A DNA stretch of 64,000 bases from Methylaequor sp045563055 (GCA_045563055.1 JBJKUR010000008.1:124001-188000), one strand, 5' to 3'. Numbered from the stretch's first letter, positions 17,018 through 27,126 are shown. The notes: generated from the sequence alone by a model not told the origin. Made by a program: numbers and translations.

Positions 17018-18256
17018 ATGAAAAAACTTTTACTTATATTAATACTAATAATCTCCCCGTACCAATCTGTTTCTGAAGAAGAGAAAGATGTTTATAAATA
17101 TCTAAATCTTTTTGGAGAAGCATTTGAAAAAATAAAAAATAATTATGTAGAGGATGTAACGTCTAAAGATTTAATCGAATCTGCAATTGAGGGAATGCTT
17201 AGCTCTCTGGATCCACATTCTACTTACCTTAATTATGATGAACTTAACGAGCTAAAAGTCCAGACCAAAGGAGAATTTGGTGGTTTAGGTATCGAGGTAA
17301 CTTTAGAGAACGGGTTTGTCAAAGTGATTGCTCCAATAGATGACACACCTGCAGCAAAAGCTGGAATTAAGGCCGGTGATCTTATAACACACCTTGATGA
17401 GGAGCCCGTGCTTGGGATGACTTTATCAGAAGCTGTTACAATCATGCGAGGTAAAGTGGGGTCAAAAATAAAACTAACAGTTAATAGAAACGAAAGTGAG
17501 AACCTTCAAATATCTATTACAAGAGCAATTATTCAGTTGAAAGCAGTCAAAGCTAGAGTCGAAAATAACATTGGGTATATTAGAGTTTCTTCGTTTAATC
17601 AGAAGGTTGACCAAGAGATAGTCGATTCCATTAAAAATTTTAAAAAAGAAAAACTCATTGGATACGTACTAGATCTTAGAAATAATCCTGGTGGTTTATT
17701 AGATCAAGCTGTAAATGTGACAGATATTTTTCTAGAAAGAGGTGAAATTGTCTCCACAAGGGGTAGAAATGGTAAGCAAGGCAGTAGATATAATGCAGTA
17801 AAAAAAGATCTCACTAACGGATTGCCTTTAGTTGTTTTAATTAATCAAGGTAGTGCTTCAGCTTCGGAAATCGTTGCAGGGGCTCTTCAGGATCATAAAA
17901 GAGCAATTATAATGGGAACAAAATCTTTTGGCAAAGGATCAGTTCAAACGATTATTCCTTCCGGTAATGATGTTGCAATAAAACTTACCACTGCAAAGTA
18001 TTATACACCATCTGGAAAATCAATTCAAAAGACAGGAATTGATCCTGATATACTTGTTGAGCAAGCGGAATTAAAAAAGCTTGACTCTTTAAATAACAGA
18101 AAAGAATCTGATCTCAGGGGTGCTATTGATAATGAACAAAAAGTAGAAGAGAAAACTACGAACAATAAAAAAAATAGTGATGAAGAAACTGATGATTACC
18201 AGCTAACCAGGGCTTTTGATCTTATTCTAGCTTTAAATCTAGTTAATAAGCCCTAA
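17018..18256 (+). CDS. ctpA: C-terminal processing protease (S41 family, PDZ)
   Basis: A signal peptide (residues 1-19) directs this 412-residue serine protease to the periplasm. Residues 80-165 form a PDZ domain starting from FGGLGIEVT. The S41 core follows, with GYVLDLRNNPGG near residue 217, the nucleophile Ser in GSASASEIVAGAL near residue 281 and the general-base Lys in FGKGSVQT near residue 309. Such proteases trim tails of envelope proteins or peptidoglycan enzymes; the substrate here is unknown. The last 60 residues are Lys/Glu/Asn rich. It stands next to the envC-like gene, a common pairing. Confidence 0.94.
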   Translation: MKKLLLILILIISPYQSVSEEEKDVYKYLNLFGEAFEKIKNNYVEDVTSKDLIESAIEGMLSSLDPHSTYLNYDELNELKVQTKGEFGGLGIEVTLENGFVKVIAPIDDTPAAKAGIKAGDLITHLDEEPVLGMTLSEAVTIMRGKVGSKIKLTVNRNESENLQISITRAIIQLKAVKARVENNIGYIRVSSFNQKVDQEIVDSIKNFKKEKLIGYVLDLRNNPGGLLDQAVNVTDIFLERGEIVSTRGRNGKQGSRYNAVKKDLTNGLPLVVLINQGSASASEIVAGALQDHKRAIIMGTKSFGKGSVQTIIPSGNDVAIKLTTAKYYTPSGKSIQKTGIDPDILVEQAELKKLDSLNNRKESDLRGAIDNEQKVEEKTTNNKKNSDEETDDYQLTRAFDLILALNLVNKP

Positions 18257-18273
18257 TTCATAAACTGATTACT

Positions 18274-18741
18274 ATGAATAAGAACTATCGCAAAGGGGTT
18301 GGAGTTTTTCTAATAAATGAAAATAAAAAATTGTGGGTAGGAAAAAGATTAGACCATAAAAATCAATATTGGCAGATGCCCCAAGGTGGAATTGATAAAG
18401 GAGAGTCGCCAGAAAACGCGATGAAAAGAGAGTTGCTTGAGGAAACTGGGTTGAGTGCAGACTATAAGATTATTAGGAAAGCAAATGGTTGGCTAAAATA
18501 TGACCTTCCAAAAAAAATGATTGAACAAGTTTGGCAAGGAAAGTTCCTTGGTCAAATACAAATGTGGTATGCATGTCTATTTTTTGGTGAAGATAAGCAA
18601 GTTAATCTGAACTTCACTGATAAACCTGAATTTTGCAATTGGAAATGGATCGACCCATCCGAATCAATTAATCTAGCAGTACCTTTTAAAAAGAACTTAT
18701 ATAAAAGTATCTTAGAAGAGTTTGAAGACATACTATCTTAA
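18274..18741 (+). CDS. rppH: RNA pyrophosphohydrolase (Nudix)
   Basis: RppH removes pyrophosphate from the 5' end of mRNA, starting RNase E-dependent decay. The 155-residue protein starts MNKNYRKGVGVFLIN, the RppH N-terminus, and carries a perfect Nudix box from GGIDKGESPENA to LLEETGL at residues 38-60. WQGKFLGQIQMWYACLFFG near residue 87 matches the RppH core. It lies 17 bases after ctpA. Its TAA stop shares a TTAA with the convergent atpC stop. Confidence 0.95.
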   Translation: MNKNYRKGVGVFLINENKKLWVGKRLDHKNQYWQMPQGGIDKGESPENAMKRELLEETGLSADYKIIRKANGWLKYDLPKKMIEQVWQGKFLGQIQMWYACLFFGEDKQVNLNFTDKPEFCNWKWIDPSESINLAVPFKKNLYKSILEEFEDILS

Positions 18742-19073
18742 CTGTAAAAAGGTTTATTTACGATTTTGAATTTTAATTGGTCAAGTTTATCAGGTGTGTC
18801 TTGTTTTTTAAAATTCTTAGAATCAACTATATCCTCTGTCAAAAGTGTGCATTTTTCTTTTAAAACTTCAACAATCCCTCCGTTTACTAAAAAAGATTTA
18901 TCTAAATTATTTTTATGATAAATATAAACAAGTCCAACTCTTAGATAAGTTAAAAATGGCATATGATTTTTTAAAATACCAAAATCTCCTTCTATACCAG
19001 GAAAAATAACCAACTCTACGTCTTCATTCAAAATTATTTCTTGGGGTGATATTATTTGAAAGTTGAAAGACAT
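18738..19073 (-). CDS. atpC: F1 ATP synthase epsilon subunit
   Basis: The 111-residue protein covers the epsilon beta-sandwich, beginning MSFNFQIISPQEIIL and including GIEGDFGILKNHMPF near residue 27 and VNGGIVEV near residue 63. After residue 84 there are only about 27 residues, so the C-terminal helical hairpin that inhibits ATP hydrolysis in many bacteria is shortened compared with the roughly 130-139 residues usual in proteobacteria. The stop overlaps rppH by 4 bases and the gene abuts atpD. It is the last gene of atpHAGDC. Confidence 0.93.
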   Translation of the reverse strand: MSFNFQIISPQEIILNEDVELVIFPGIEGDFGILKNHMPFLTYLRVGLVYIYHKNNLDKSFLVNGGIVEVLKEKCTLLTEDIVDSKNFKKQDTPDKLDQLKFKIVNKPFYS

Positions 19074-20486
19074 TTAATTATCAATCTTTTTAGACTTTTC
19101 AATTGCTTCTTCTATGGTACCGACCATATAAAAAGCCGACTCTGGTATATCATCGTAATCCCCCTCAACCAAACCTTTGAAACCCTTAATGGTATCTTGA
19201 AGGCCAACAAAAACTCCAGGAGATCCTGTAAACACCTCTGCAACATGAAAAGGTTGAGATAGGAACCTTTGAATTTTTCTAGCTCTATCTACGACAAGTC
19301 TGTCTTCCTCAGATAGCTCATCCATTCCTAAGATAGCAATAATATCTTGAAGTGATTTATATTTTTGAAGAGTTTCTTGCACTTTTCTTGCAACAGAATA
19401 ATGCTCTTCACCAATAACCCTTGGATCTAAAATTCTAGACGTAGAATCAAGTGGATCAACGGCTGGGTAGATTCCTAGTTCAGCAATCTGTCTTGAAAGG
19501 ACTGTGGTTGCATCAAGATGTGCAAATGAAGTAGCTGGAGCTGGATCTGTTAAATCGTCAGCAGGAACATATATTGCTTGTACAGATGTTATGGAACCCT
19601 TATTTGTGGATGTGATTCTTTCTTGAAGAGCACCCATATCTGTTGACAAAGTAGGTTGATAACCTACTGCTGATGGAATTCTACCTAATAATGCAGACAC
19701 TTCAGAGCCAGCTTGTGTGAATCTAAAAATGTTGTCTACGAATAAAAGTACATCTTGACCTTCTTCATCTCTAAAGTATTCTGCCAATGTTAACCCAGTG
19801 AGTGCTACTCTTGCTCTAGCTCCAGGTGGCTCATTCATTTGTCCATAAACCAATGCCGCTTTTGAGTCATCTCCATCAAGTTGGATAACACCTGATTCAA
19901 TCATTTCATAATACAGATCGTTGCCCTCTCTAGTTCTTTCTCCAACTCCAGCAAATACAGAATATCCACCATGCCCTTTGGCAATATTATTTATAAGTTC
20001 CATGATTAATACGGTTTTTCCAACACCTGCCCCACCAAACAAACCAATTTTTCCTCCTTTTGAATATGGCGCTAGTAAGTCAACAACTTTGATTCCAGTT
20101 ACTAAAACTTCGGTTTCAGTTGATTGATCTGTAAACTCTGGGGCATCTCTATGAATGGGTGACCTTAATTTTGTTTTAAGAGGACCTCTTTCATCGACTG
20201 GCTCCCCAACAACATTCAAAATTCTACCAAGGGTTTCTGGCCCAACAGGAACTGAGATTGGACTTCCTGTATCTAAAACTTTTTGTCCTCTAATTAAGCC
20301 ATCGGTAGAATCCATAGCTATTGTTCTAACGGTATTTTCTCCTAAATGTTGAGCTACTTCTAAGACCAGATCTTTGCCTTCATGTTTAATAATAAGAGCA
20401 TCTAAAATTTGCGGTAAGTTTTCATCGAAACTTACGTCAACAACTGCCCCTAAAACTTGTTTGATTTTCCCCTCATTCTTATTCAT
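19074..20486 (-). CDS. atpD: F1 ATP synthase beta subunit
   Basis: The catalytic subunit (470 residues) carries the P-loop GGAGVGKTVL near residue 151, VGERTREGNDLY near residue 182, and the nucleotide-site block PSAVGYQPTLSTDMG near residue 336. A clear Shine-Dalgarno AAGGAG lies just upstream of its ATG in the 19-base gap after atpG. All catalytic elements appear intact. F1 genes form one cluster and no F0 gene is in the window, consistent with the separate F0 operon of alphaproteobacteria. Confidence 0.98.
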   Translation of the reverse strand: MNKNEGKIKQVLGAVVDVSFDENLPQILDALIIKHEGKDLVLEVAQHLGENTVRTIAMDSTDGLIRGQKVLDTGSPISVPVGPETLGRILNVVGEPVDERGPLKTKLRSPIHRDAPEFTDQSTETEVLVTGIKVVDLLAPYSKGGKIGLFGGAGVGKTVLIMELINNIAKGHGGYSVFAGVGERTREGNDLYYEMIESGVIQLDGDDSKAALVYGQMNEPPGARARVALTGLTLAEYFRDEEGQDVLLFVDNIFRFTQAGSEVSALLGRIPSAVGYQPTLSTDMGALQERITSTNKGSITSVQAIYVPADDLTDPAPATSFAHLDATTVLSRQIAELGIYPAVDPLDSTSRILDPRVIGEEHYSVARKVQETLQKYKSLQDIIAILGMDELSEEDRLVVDRARKIQRFLSQPFHVAEVFTGSPGVFVGLQDTIKGFKGLVEGDYDDIPESAFYMVGTIEEAIEKSKKIDN

Positions 20487-20505
20487 TAATTATTCTCCTT
20501 AAATG

Positions 20506-21369
20506 TTAAACTGCTTCTGCACCTGATATTATTTCAATTAATTCACTTGTTATTAAAGCTTGTCTTGATCTATTATAAAATAGTGTCAGATTATCAATCA
20601 TATCATTTGCATTCCTGGTGGCATTATCCATTGCTGTCATTCTTGAACCTTGTTCACTTGCAAGATTTTCAAGAAGAGCTCTGTGAATCTGTATTGCAAT
20701 ATTTCTAGGTATAATTTCATTAAGAATAACTTCCTCGTCCGGCTCAAAGTCATAGGATGCATTCAAGCTCTCTGTTTTTTCTTTATTATCCAAAGGTAGT
20801 ATTTGAAAAGATTCAACATTTTGAGAAATTGCGCTTTGGAACTTTGTATATACCAGATGACATTCATCAATTTTATTTTCTAGAAACAACTCTATTATTT
20901 TATCACGGATTGAGCTAGCCAGATCGAATTTTATCGAGGGATTAGCAATATCTGAAAAAAAGTTTACAATTGAGTTTTCACAACTTCTTTTTAATGAAAA
21001 ATATGCTTTTTTTCCTACAAAAATATAGCTGAGGTTTTTACCTTCACTAGATAATTGTTCTGATAATTTTTTGGAAAATTTAATTATTGATCCATTAAAA
21101 CCTCCACATAACCCTCTATCTGCCGAACAAATTATAAGTAGAACATTCTTATTTTCACTTCTGCTCCCAAATTTAAAATTCTGATTTTTTTTATTATTTA
21201 CTAATGAAGAAACAATTTCATCCATCTTATCGGCATATGGTCTAGTTTGTTCAGCATTATCTTGAGCTCTTTTTAGTTTGGCAGCAGCAACCATCTTCAT
21301 AGCAGAAGTAATTTTTTTAGTGGACTTGACACTTGATATCCTGTTTCTTAGATCCTTAAGACTTGGCAT
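20506..21369 (-). CDS. atpG: F1 ATP synthase gamma subunit
   Basis: The central rotor shaft of F1. The N-terminus PSLKDLRNRISSVKSTKKI and the following KMVAAAKLKRAQ form the long N-terminal helix; CSADRGLCGGFN sits near residue 81, and the C-terminal helix contains NATRNANDMI and RQALITSELIEI. I took the second of two adjacent ATGs (21369) because it gives the family start and better spacing (6 bases) from a GAGG motif. It overlaps the atpA stop by 14 bases. Confidence 0.96.
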   Translation of the reverse strand: MPSLKDLRNRISSVKSTKKITSAMKMVAAAKLKRAQDNAEQTRPYADKMDEIVSSLVNNKKNQNFKFGSRSENKNVLLIICSADRGLCGGFNGSIIKFSKKLSEQLSSEGKNLSYIFVGKKAYFSLKRSCENSIVNFFSDIANPSIKFDLASSIRDKIIELFLENKIDECHLVYTKFQSAISQNVESFQILPLDNKEKTESLNASYDFEPDEEVILNEIIPRNIAIQIHRALLENLASEQGSRMTAMDNATRNANDMIDNLTLFYNRSRQALITSELIEIISGAEAV

Positions 21370-22906
21370 CATTTTCCTCTAAAAACTTTTTTGTATAATC
21401 TTCTAAAAATTTTTTTAACTCCACCTCAAGATTCTCATCGAGTGCTTTTTCTTTTGCAATTTTGGCAAGAATTTGTTTTCCATCTGATCTTAATTTTTCA
21501 AGTAAAAATTCTTCAAATCGTGTAATTTTAGATAATTCAATATTATCTAGATAACCTTTAACTCCTGAGTAGATAACAACTACTTGTTCTTCGACTTTCA
21601 ATGGAGTGTATTGAGGTTGCTTAAGAATTTCTGTTAATCTTCTACCTCTTTCTAACAAGTTTCTAGTTGACTGATCTAAATCGGATGCAAATTGAGAAAA
21701 TGCTTCCATTTCTCTAAATTGTGCAAGGTCAAGTTTTATAGAGCCAGAAACTTGTTTCATTGCTTTAATTTGAGCAGCAGAGCCAACTCTACTAACTGAG
21801 AGCCCAACATTAACAGCTGGCCTGATGCCTTTGAAAAATAATTCAGTTTCTAAAAAAATTTGTCCATCAGTTATCGAGATAACATTAGTTGGAATATATG
21901 CAGAGACATCGCCAGCTTGAGTTTCGATAACGGGAAGTGAAGTCAATGAACCAGAGCCACTTGCATCACCCATTTTAGCAGCTCTTTCTAATAATCTGGA
22001 ATGGATATAAAATACATCACCAGGAAAGGCTTCTCGACCCGGGGGTCTTCTAAGTAATAGAGACATTTGACGGTAAGCTACAGCTTGTTTGGAGAGATCA
22101 TCATAAAAAATAACAGCATGCATACCATTATCTCGAAAGTATTCTCCCATAGCACAGCCTGTATATGGAGCTAAAAATTGAAGTGGTGCAGGATCAGAGG
22201 CTGTTGCCGCAACAACAATAGAGTATTTCATAGCATCATTATCTTCGAGTGTTTTGACGATCTGCGCGACAGTCGATCTTTTTTGTCCAATAGACACATA
22301 AATACAATATAGTTTGTTTGATTCATCGTCAGATTTATTGATTTCTTTTTGATTAATAATTGTATCAACTATCACAGAAGTTTTACCGGTTTGTCTATCT
22401 CCAATTATTAGTTCTCTTTGACCTCTTCCTATTGGAATTAGACTGTCGATGGCTTTGATTCCCGTTTGCATTGGTTCATGAACTGATTTTCTGGGTATGA
22501 TTCCTGGAGCCTTAAGTTCAGCTCTTCTATATTTAACATCTTTTAGGGGACCTTTCCCATCTATAGGGTTTCCAAGACCATCAACAACTCTACCTAATAA
22601 AGACTTACCTGTTGGAACTTCTACTATAGATTCAGTCCTTTTTACAATATCACCCTCTTTAATTGATTTATCACTTCCAAAAATAACAACGCCCACGTTA
22701 TCATCCTCTAAATTAAGCGCCATTCCCTTAACTTTTCCAGGAAACTCAACCATTTCTCCAGCTTGAACATTGTCCAGGCCATATACTCTTGCTATTCCGT
22801 CTCCAACTGTAAGAACGGTTCCAACCTCCGAAATTTTTGGATCCTCTCCTAAATCTTTGATTTCCGATTTAAGTATTGCTGATATTTCAGATGCATCGAT
22901 TGTCAT
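21356..22906 (-). CDS. atpA: F1 ATP synthase alpha subunit
   Basis: The non-catalytic nucleotide-binding F1 subunit, 516 residues. Visible blocks are the N-terminal beta barrel (VLTVGDGIARVYGLDNV near residue 28), P-loop GDRQTGKTSV near residue 169, and RPAVNVGLSVSRVGSAAQ near residue 363 with the arginine finger. It is separated from atpH by 15 bases. The length equals that of typical alphaproteobacterial AtpA (about 510). Confidence 0.98.
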   Translation of the reverse strand: MTIDASEISAILKSEIKDLGEDPKISEVGTVLTVGDGIARVYGLDNVQAGEMVEFPGKVKGMALNLEDDNVGVVIFGSDKSIKEGDIVKRTESIVEVPTGKSLLGRVVDGLGNPIDGKGPLKDVKYRRAELKAPGIIPRKSVHEPMQTGIKAIDSLIPIGRGQRELIIGDRQTGKTSVIVDTIINQKEINKSDDESNKLYCIYVSIGQKRSTVAQIVKTLEDNDAMKYSIVVAATASDPAPLQFLAPYTGCAMGEYFRDNGMHAVIFYDDLSKQAVAYRQMSLLLRRPPGREAFPGDVFYIHSRLLERAAKMGDASGSGSLTSLPVIETQAGDVSAYIPTNVISITDGQIFLETELFFKGIRPAVNVGLSVSRVGSAAQIKAMKQVSGSIKLDLAQFREMEAFSQFASDLDQSTRNLLERGRRLTEILKQPQYTPLKVEEQVVVIYSGVKGYLDNIELSKITRFEEFLLEKLRSDGKQILAKIAKEKALDENLEVELKKFLEDYTKKFLEENDAKS

Positions 22907-22921
22907 TAAGATATCCTTTCG

Positions 22922-23464
22922 TTAGGTTTTAAAGTTAGTGAGCTTTGATTTGATTGAATTATCAATCATCATTGATTTTATTTTTATGATTATACCCCCT
23001 ATAATATCTTTTTTTACTATTTTTTTTAGTTTGATTTTGATATTTAGTGAATTCATAAGTTTCTCTTTAATAGAATCTTGAGCTTTCTGGGTTAGAGCTT
23101 CCGAGGTAATAACTTCAACTTCTGTCAAACCATTTTCCTCATCTATAATTTTATTAAATTCTTTAAAAATTTTTTGATAATATAGAATTTTTCTATGTTT
23201 TGTAAGTACGTTTATAAATCCCATAAAACATTCATTATACTCGGCTTTTGAACAAATTTTTGTAAGTACTTTTGATTTTTTATTTGCATTTATGAGTGGG
23301 TTTGAAATAAATCGAAAGAAAGGATCTGAATTTTTAATTAAATCACATAATTCTGCAAAATTTTTGTTGATTTGTTCAAGCTCTTTCTTATTAGATGACG
23401 AGAGGATCAGAGCTTTTGCGTATCTATTACAAATCTCATTGGTGTATTGTGAATTCTTTGTCAA
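22922..23464 (-). CDS. atpH: F1 ATP synthase delta subunit (OSCP)
   Basis: Delta links F1 to the peripheral stalk. The 180-residue protein has the N-terminal helical bundle starting at NRYAKALILSS, FRFISNPLINANKKSKVL near residue 55 and the C-terminal strand region VEVITSEALT plus IKLKKIVKKDIIGGIIIKI. The start is a TTG at 23464 with an AAGG motif upstream; no in-frame ATG precedes the conserved part. It is the first gene of atpHAGDC and lies 67 bases from the priA stop, the only room for a promoter. Confidence 0.93.
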   Translation of the reverse strand: MTKNSQYTNEICNRYAKALILSSSNKKELEQINKNFAELCDLIKNSDPFFRFISNPLINANKKSKVLTKICSKAEYNECFMGFINVLTKHRKILYYQKIFKEFNKIIDEENGLTEVEVITSEALTQKAQDSIKEKLMNSLNIKIKLKKIVKKDIIGGIIIKIKSMMIDNSIKSKLTNFKT

Positions 23465-23531
23465 ATGTATGCCTTAAATTTAAAACTTGTTATTACCATA
23501 AGAAGAGTTTTATATCAATATTTGAAAATTT

Positions 23532-25500
23532 TTATATAAAGTTTATTGGATCTACGTCTATATACAATTTTAATTCCTTAGGAACATCAATTTTCATGAG
23601 AAAATCTTTTATTTTTTTTTGTTCTTTAAAATTTTTATTTAATTTAATAAGAATTCTATATCTAAATTTCAGGTTTTTCTTAAATAAAATAGCTGGTGCA
23701 GGTCCAAATGTTGATAAATTTCTAAAGCTTTCTCTGATTAATTTAATTATTCTTTGAGAAAAATTAATAACTGATCTTTCTTTTTTGGAAGAAACAATAA
23801 CAGATATTTGTCTCACAAATGGTGGATGATCATTTTCTTTTCTTGATTTTAGTTCCCAGGTATTAAATAAATCAACATCTTGATGCTTACAGTGTTCCAT
23901 GACTGGATGATTTGGCTGAAAAGTCTGGATAAAAACCTCTCCATCAAGATTTACTCTCCCAGCACGTCCTCCAACTTGAATTATTTGCTGAAAAGTTTTT
24001 TCGTATGATCTAAAATTAAAATCACTTATTAAATTATCTATATTTATAATTCCCACGGTTTTGAGCGAAGGAAAGTTATGTCCTTTTGAGATTAATTGGG
24101 TTCCAATAATAATGTCTATCTCATTAGATGTAATTTTGGAAATAGTATCTTTAAAAACAGTTGTGCTTTTAGTTTTATCACTTGAAAGCAAACACTTTTT
24201 TGCGGTAGGAAATAATTTTTCTACTGATTCATATACTTTTTCAATTCCTAACCCAGGGTAATAGAAATTGTCTTTACTATCACATTTTGAACATACCTTT
24301 TTAAAAATCTCTTTATGATTACAATGGTGACATAAAAAATAACTGCTATTTTTATTTTTAAAATCATGTAATACCAAGCTAGTGTTACAGTTTTTACATG
24401 ATTTGACAAAACCACAACTTTTACAAATAACAAAAGGAGCATAGCCTCTTTTATTTATAAAAATTAAAGTTTGATAATTATTTTTAATATTTTCCTGAAT
24501 ACTATTCACCAGCCTCGTTGAAATTATATTTTTTTCCTTTTTCATATCTACAATTTGAACTTTTGGTAGTGGAGAGTTGTTAAATCGTTTTGAGAGTTTA
24601 AAACTTAAAAATTTTTTTTGTGCTACATTCCAAAATGACTCAAGAGATGGTGTCGCAGAACTTAGAATAATCATACAATTAGAGTTTTTAGCTCTTACTA
24701 TCGCAAAGTCTCTTGCATTTATAATAATCTGTTCTTCCTGTTTGTAAGAACTATCATGTTCTTCATCAATTACAATTAATCCAAGATTTGAAAATGGTAG
24801 AAACAAAGCTGATCTTGTCCCAATAACTAATTTTAATTTTTTATTATTAGTTTGTGACCAAATTTGTTCTCTTCTTTTTTTATTAATTGATGAATGATAG
24901 ATAGCAATGTTAATTGAAAAATCCTTTTTAATTTCTTCGACCCACTGTGTTGTTAAAATAATCTCTGGAACAAGGATCAAACATTGATACCCTTTTTCAA
25001 GAGCCTCTCTAACTTTGTGCATGTAGACCCTGGTCTTTCCGGAGCCTGTGACGCCTTGTAACAAAATTGTATTAAATTTTTTAAAATTTATTTTTTTTAA
25101 GTTTGTAATCACATTTTTTTGATTGAAATTTAAACTTAATTTTTTTTTCTTACTTGTAAATAATTCCTCTTCAACATCCAAAAATTTTGAATTATTTTGA
25201 GGAAAACTCGATAAAAATAACTTCAGAATCATAGAAGAGTGATTGCAACTGTAAGCACTTATAAAATTAATACTTTCGAGTATTTCTTGATTAAACTTAA
25301 GGTTATCAAATACTTTTCTTACATTTTTAAGAGGTCTATCAATTTTTTTTAATACATTTATGATTTATAACAAGGCCAACCAAAATTTTTTTGCCAAATT
25401 CAACCTCTACCAATGATCCAGCTTTGACTAAATCAAAATCTTCCACAGTATAATAAAAAGTCTTTCTTATTGGTAGAGGCAGTAAAATCTCACATATCAT
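23532..25500 (-). CDS. priA: Primosomal replication restart helicase PriA, interrupted by one frameshift
   Basis: PriA reloads the replisome at stalled forks. Reading from ATG at 25500 gives an intact PriA N-terminal DNA-binding domain start (MICEILLPLPIRKTFYY, VEVEFGKK) that stops at 25339-25341 just past an A8 tract (25343-25350 on this strand). Removing one A rejoins it to the main frame, which continues KKIDRPLKNV through to residue MILK at 25232 and on. The main part has Walker A GVTGSGKT, DEEHD, eight Cys of the zinc sites in CKSCG-x-CxxC, CHHC and CSKC patterns, and the helicase C domain. The rejoined length would be about 655 residues. It may be a sequencing or assembly error, slippage-rescued expression or a real mutation. 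Confidence 0.88.
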
Positions 25501-25566
25501 TTTTAAATTATAGCAAATAATTTTATATAATATTGTTTAATTTCTTCTAAGATATTAATATTAAAA

Positions 25567-26226
25567 ATGATTAAAAAAAAATTAAAAGTTAATCAGGTTA
25601 TAGATTATCTTGAAAACAATCCTAATTTCTTTTTAGAAAATACCAAAGTTCTTAAAAACATTAATTTCCCGTTAAATAACAGTGAATCTGATAATGATAA
25701 TTCTGACGTTATACAATTTAAAGATTGGCTAATAAAAAATTTAAAAATAAAACAAAAAAATATCATAGAAAATGCCAAACACAATTTTTTAACTCAGAAT
25801 AAAATACATCAATCAATTTTGAAAATTCTCAAAAAGAAAAACTTAATCGATTTTTTTAGATATTTAATTCAAGTTCTTCCCCATGATTTTGATCTGGAAA
25901 TAATTAATGTTGTGACATCCAAAAAAAGTTTATCTGACACATATAACCTAATCCTTCTTGAGGAAATAGTCATTGAAGACTTGTATGGTAACGAAAATCA
26001 ATTAATAATGGATGCTTCAGATAAGCAAAGTGGCATTTTTAAAGACAAAAGTGAATTAATTTACTCAAATGCAATTTTCTCCATGAAATTTGAAATCTTT
26101 GATTCAAAGTCTCTATTAGTATTTGGCAGCAAAAATAAACACTTCATTGATAATAGAGCTTACGATTTAATACTTTTTTTTTCAAATGTAATCCAGGAAA
26201 AACTTTTTCAATTATTCAATAAATAA
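25567..26226 (+). CDS. DUF484 family protein
   Basis: The 219-residue protein matches DUF484, a GAF-like family found beside xerC in many proteobacteria. It opens with the typical VNQVIDYLENNPNFFLEN, followed by a helical region near residues 60-95 and a GAF-type alpha/beta part (about residues 96-215) with the family-like ending. Its molecular function is unknown. The gene precedes xerC by 2 bases and diverges from priA, the usual alphaproteobacterial order, so a link to chromosome dimer resolution has been supposed but not shown here. Confidence 0.85.
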   Translation: MIKKKLKVNQVIDYLENNPNFFLENTKVLKNINFPLNNSESDNDNSDVIQFKDWLIKNLKIKQKNIIENAKHNFLTQNKIHQSILKILKKKNLIDFFRYLIQVLPHDFDLEIINVVTSKKSLSDTYNLILLEEIVIEDLYGNENQLIMDASDKQSGIFKDKSELIYSNAIFSMKFEIFDSKSLLVFGSKNKHFIDNRAYDLILFFSNVIQEKLFQLFNK

Positions 26227-26228
26227 AA

Positions 26229-27125
26229 ATGAGCTCTTTTTTTGAAGAATGGAAAACATGGATTAAGAGTCAAAAAAGATTAAGTAATAACACAATTTCT
26301 TCCTACACTAGAGATCTTAGAGCATTTAATATTTTTATTAAAAGTTTTAAAAACTCAAAATTAAATCTTAAAATTCTCTCTGAATTAGATGAAGACGATT
26401 TGTCTGCATGGTTTTATGAGAGGTTAAAGAATAGTATTAGCCATAGATCAAATGCCAGGGCATTATCAGCATTAAAAAGTTTTATGAATTATTTAATTAA
26501 AGCTAATGTTATAAAGAATTCTAAAATCTTAACAATTAAGGGTCCCAAATTTTTAGAATCATTACCTCGTCCACTTTCATCAAAACAGATTCAAAAAATT
26601 ATTGCAGAAATCAAAAATGGAAAAGTTAAATGGATAATTATGAGAAATCTCTCAATAATAATTTTGATGTGGGGTTACGGGCTTAGAATAAGCGAAACGC
26701 TTAATATTAAAGTTAGTGACCTTTTAAGAAGTGAATTAAGAGTTATTGGTAAAGGACAAAAAGTTAGACTTATTCCTATGCGTGAGGAACTCGTTAGTTT
26801 TATCTTTAAGATGTTAGAAAACATGCCGTTCATATATAAGGATGATAGTTTCGTATTTTTGGGTGAGAAGGGTAAAAAATTAAAGCCAGAAATAATTCAA
26901 AGAGTTATCAGAGAAATAAGGAATAAATGCCTGTTGCCAGATAATACGACCCCTCACTCATTAAGACATACATTTGCAACTGAATTATTACATAACCTTG
27001 TTGACCTAAGGTACATTCAAGAACTGCTTGGTCATTCTTCTTTATCTACTACGCAGAAATATACTTCGGTGGATAGCGAACATTTAAAAAATATTTTAGA
27101 AAAAAAACATCCAAGAGCTGGATGA
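26229..27125 (+). CDS. xerC: Tyrosine recombinase XerC
   Basis: XerC acts with XerD at dif to resolve chromosome dimers. The N-terminal SAM-like DNA-binding domain spans residues 1-95. The catalytic domain has the first Arg in WGYGLRISE near residue 150, the central Lys in GKGQKVR, the HSLRHTFATELL box near residue 242, LGHSSLSTTQKYT near residue 266 and the Tyr nucleophile in that last motif. At 298 residues it has normal length. It is a housekeeping recombinase, not an integrase of a mobile element: there are no flanking repeats and the neighbours are conserved. Its stop is one base from the convergent ACT gene. Confidence 0.93.
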   Translation: MSSFFEEWKTWIKSQKRLSNNTISSYTRDLRAFNIFIKSFKNSKLNLKILSELDEDDLSAWFYERLKNSISHRSNARALSALKSFMNYLIKANVIKNSKILTIKGPKFLESLPRPLSSKQIQKIIAEIKNGKVKWIIMRNLSIIILMWGYGLRISETLNIKVSDLLRSELRVIGKGQKVRLIPMREELVSFIFKMLENMPFIYKDDSFVFLGEKGKKLKPEIIQRVIREIRNKCLLPDNTTPHSLRHTFATELLHNLVDLRYIQELLGHSSLSTTQKYTSVDSEHLKNILEKKHPRAG

Positions 27126-27126
27126 G

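Noticed and set aside
26229..27125. Tyrosine recombinase as a sign of an integrated element
   Set aside because: Length, motifs and the DUF484 neighbour identify housekeeping XerC; there are no flanking tRNA genes, direct repeats or phage genes.
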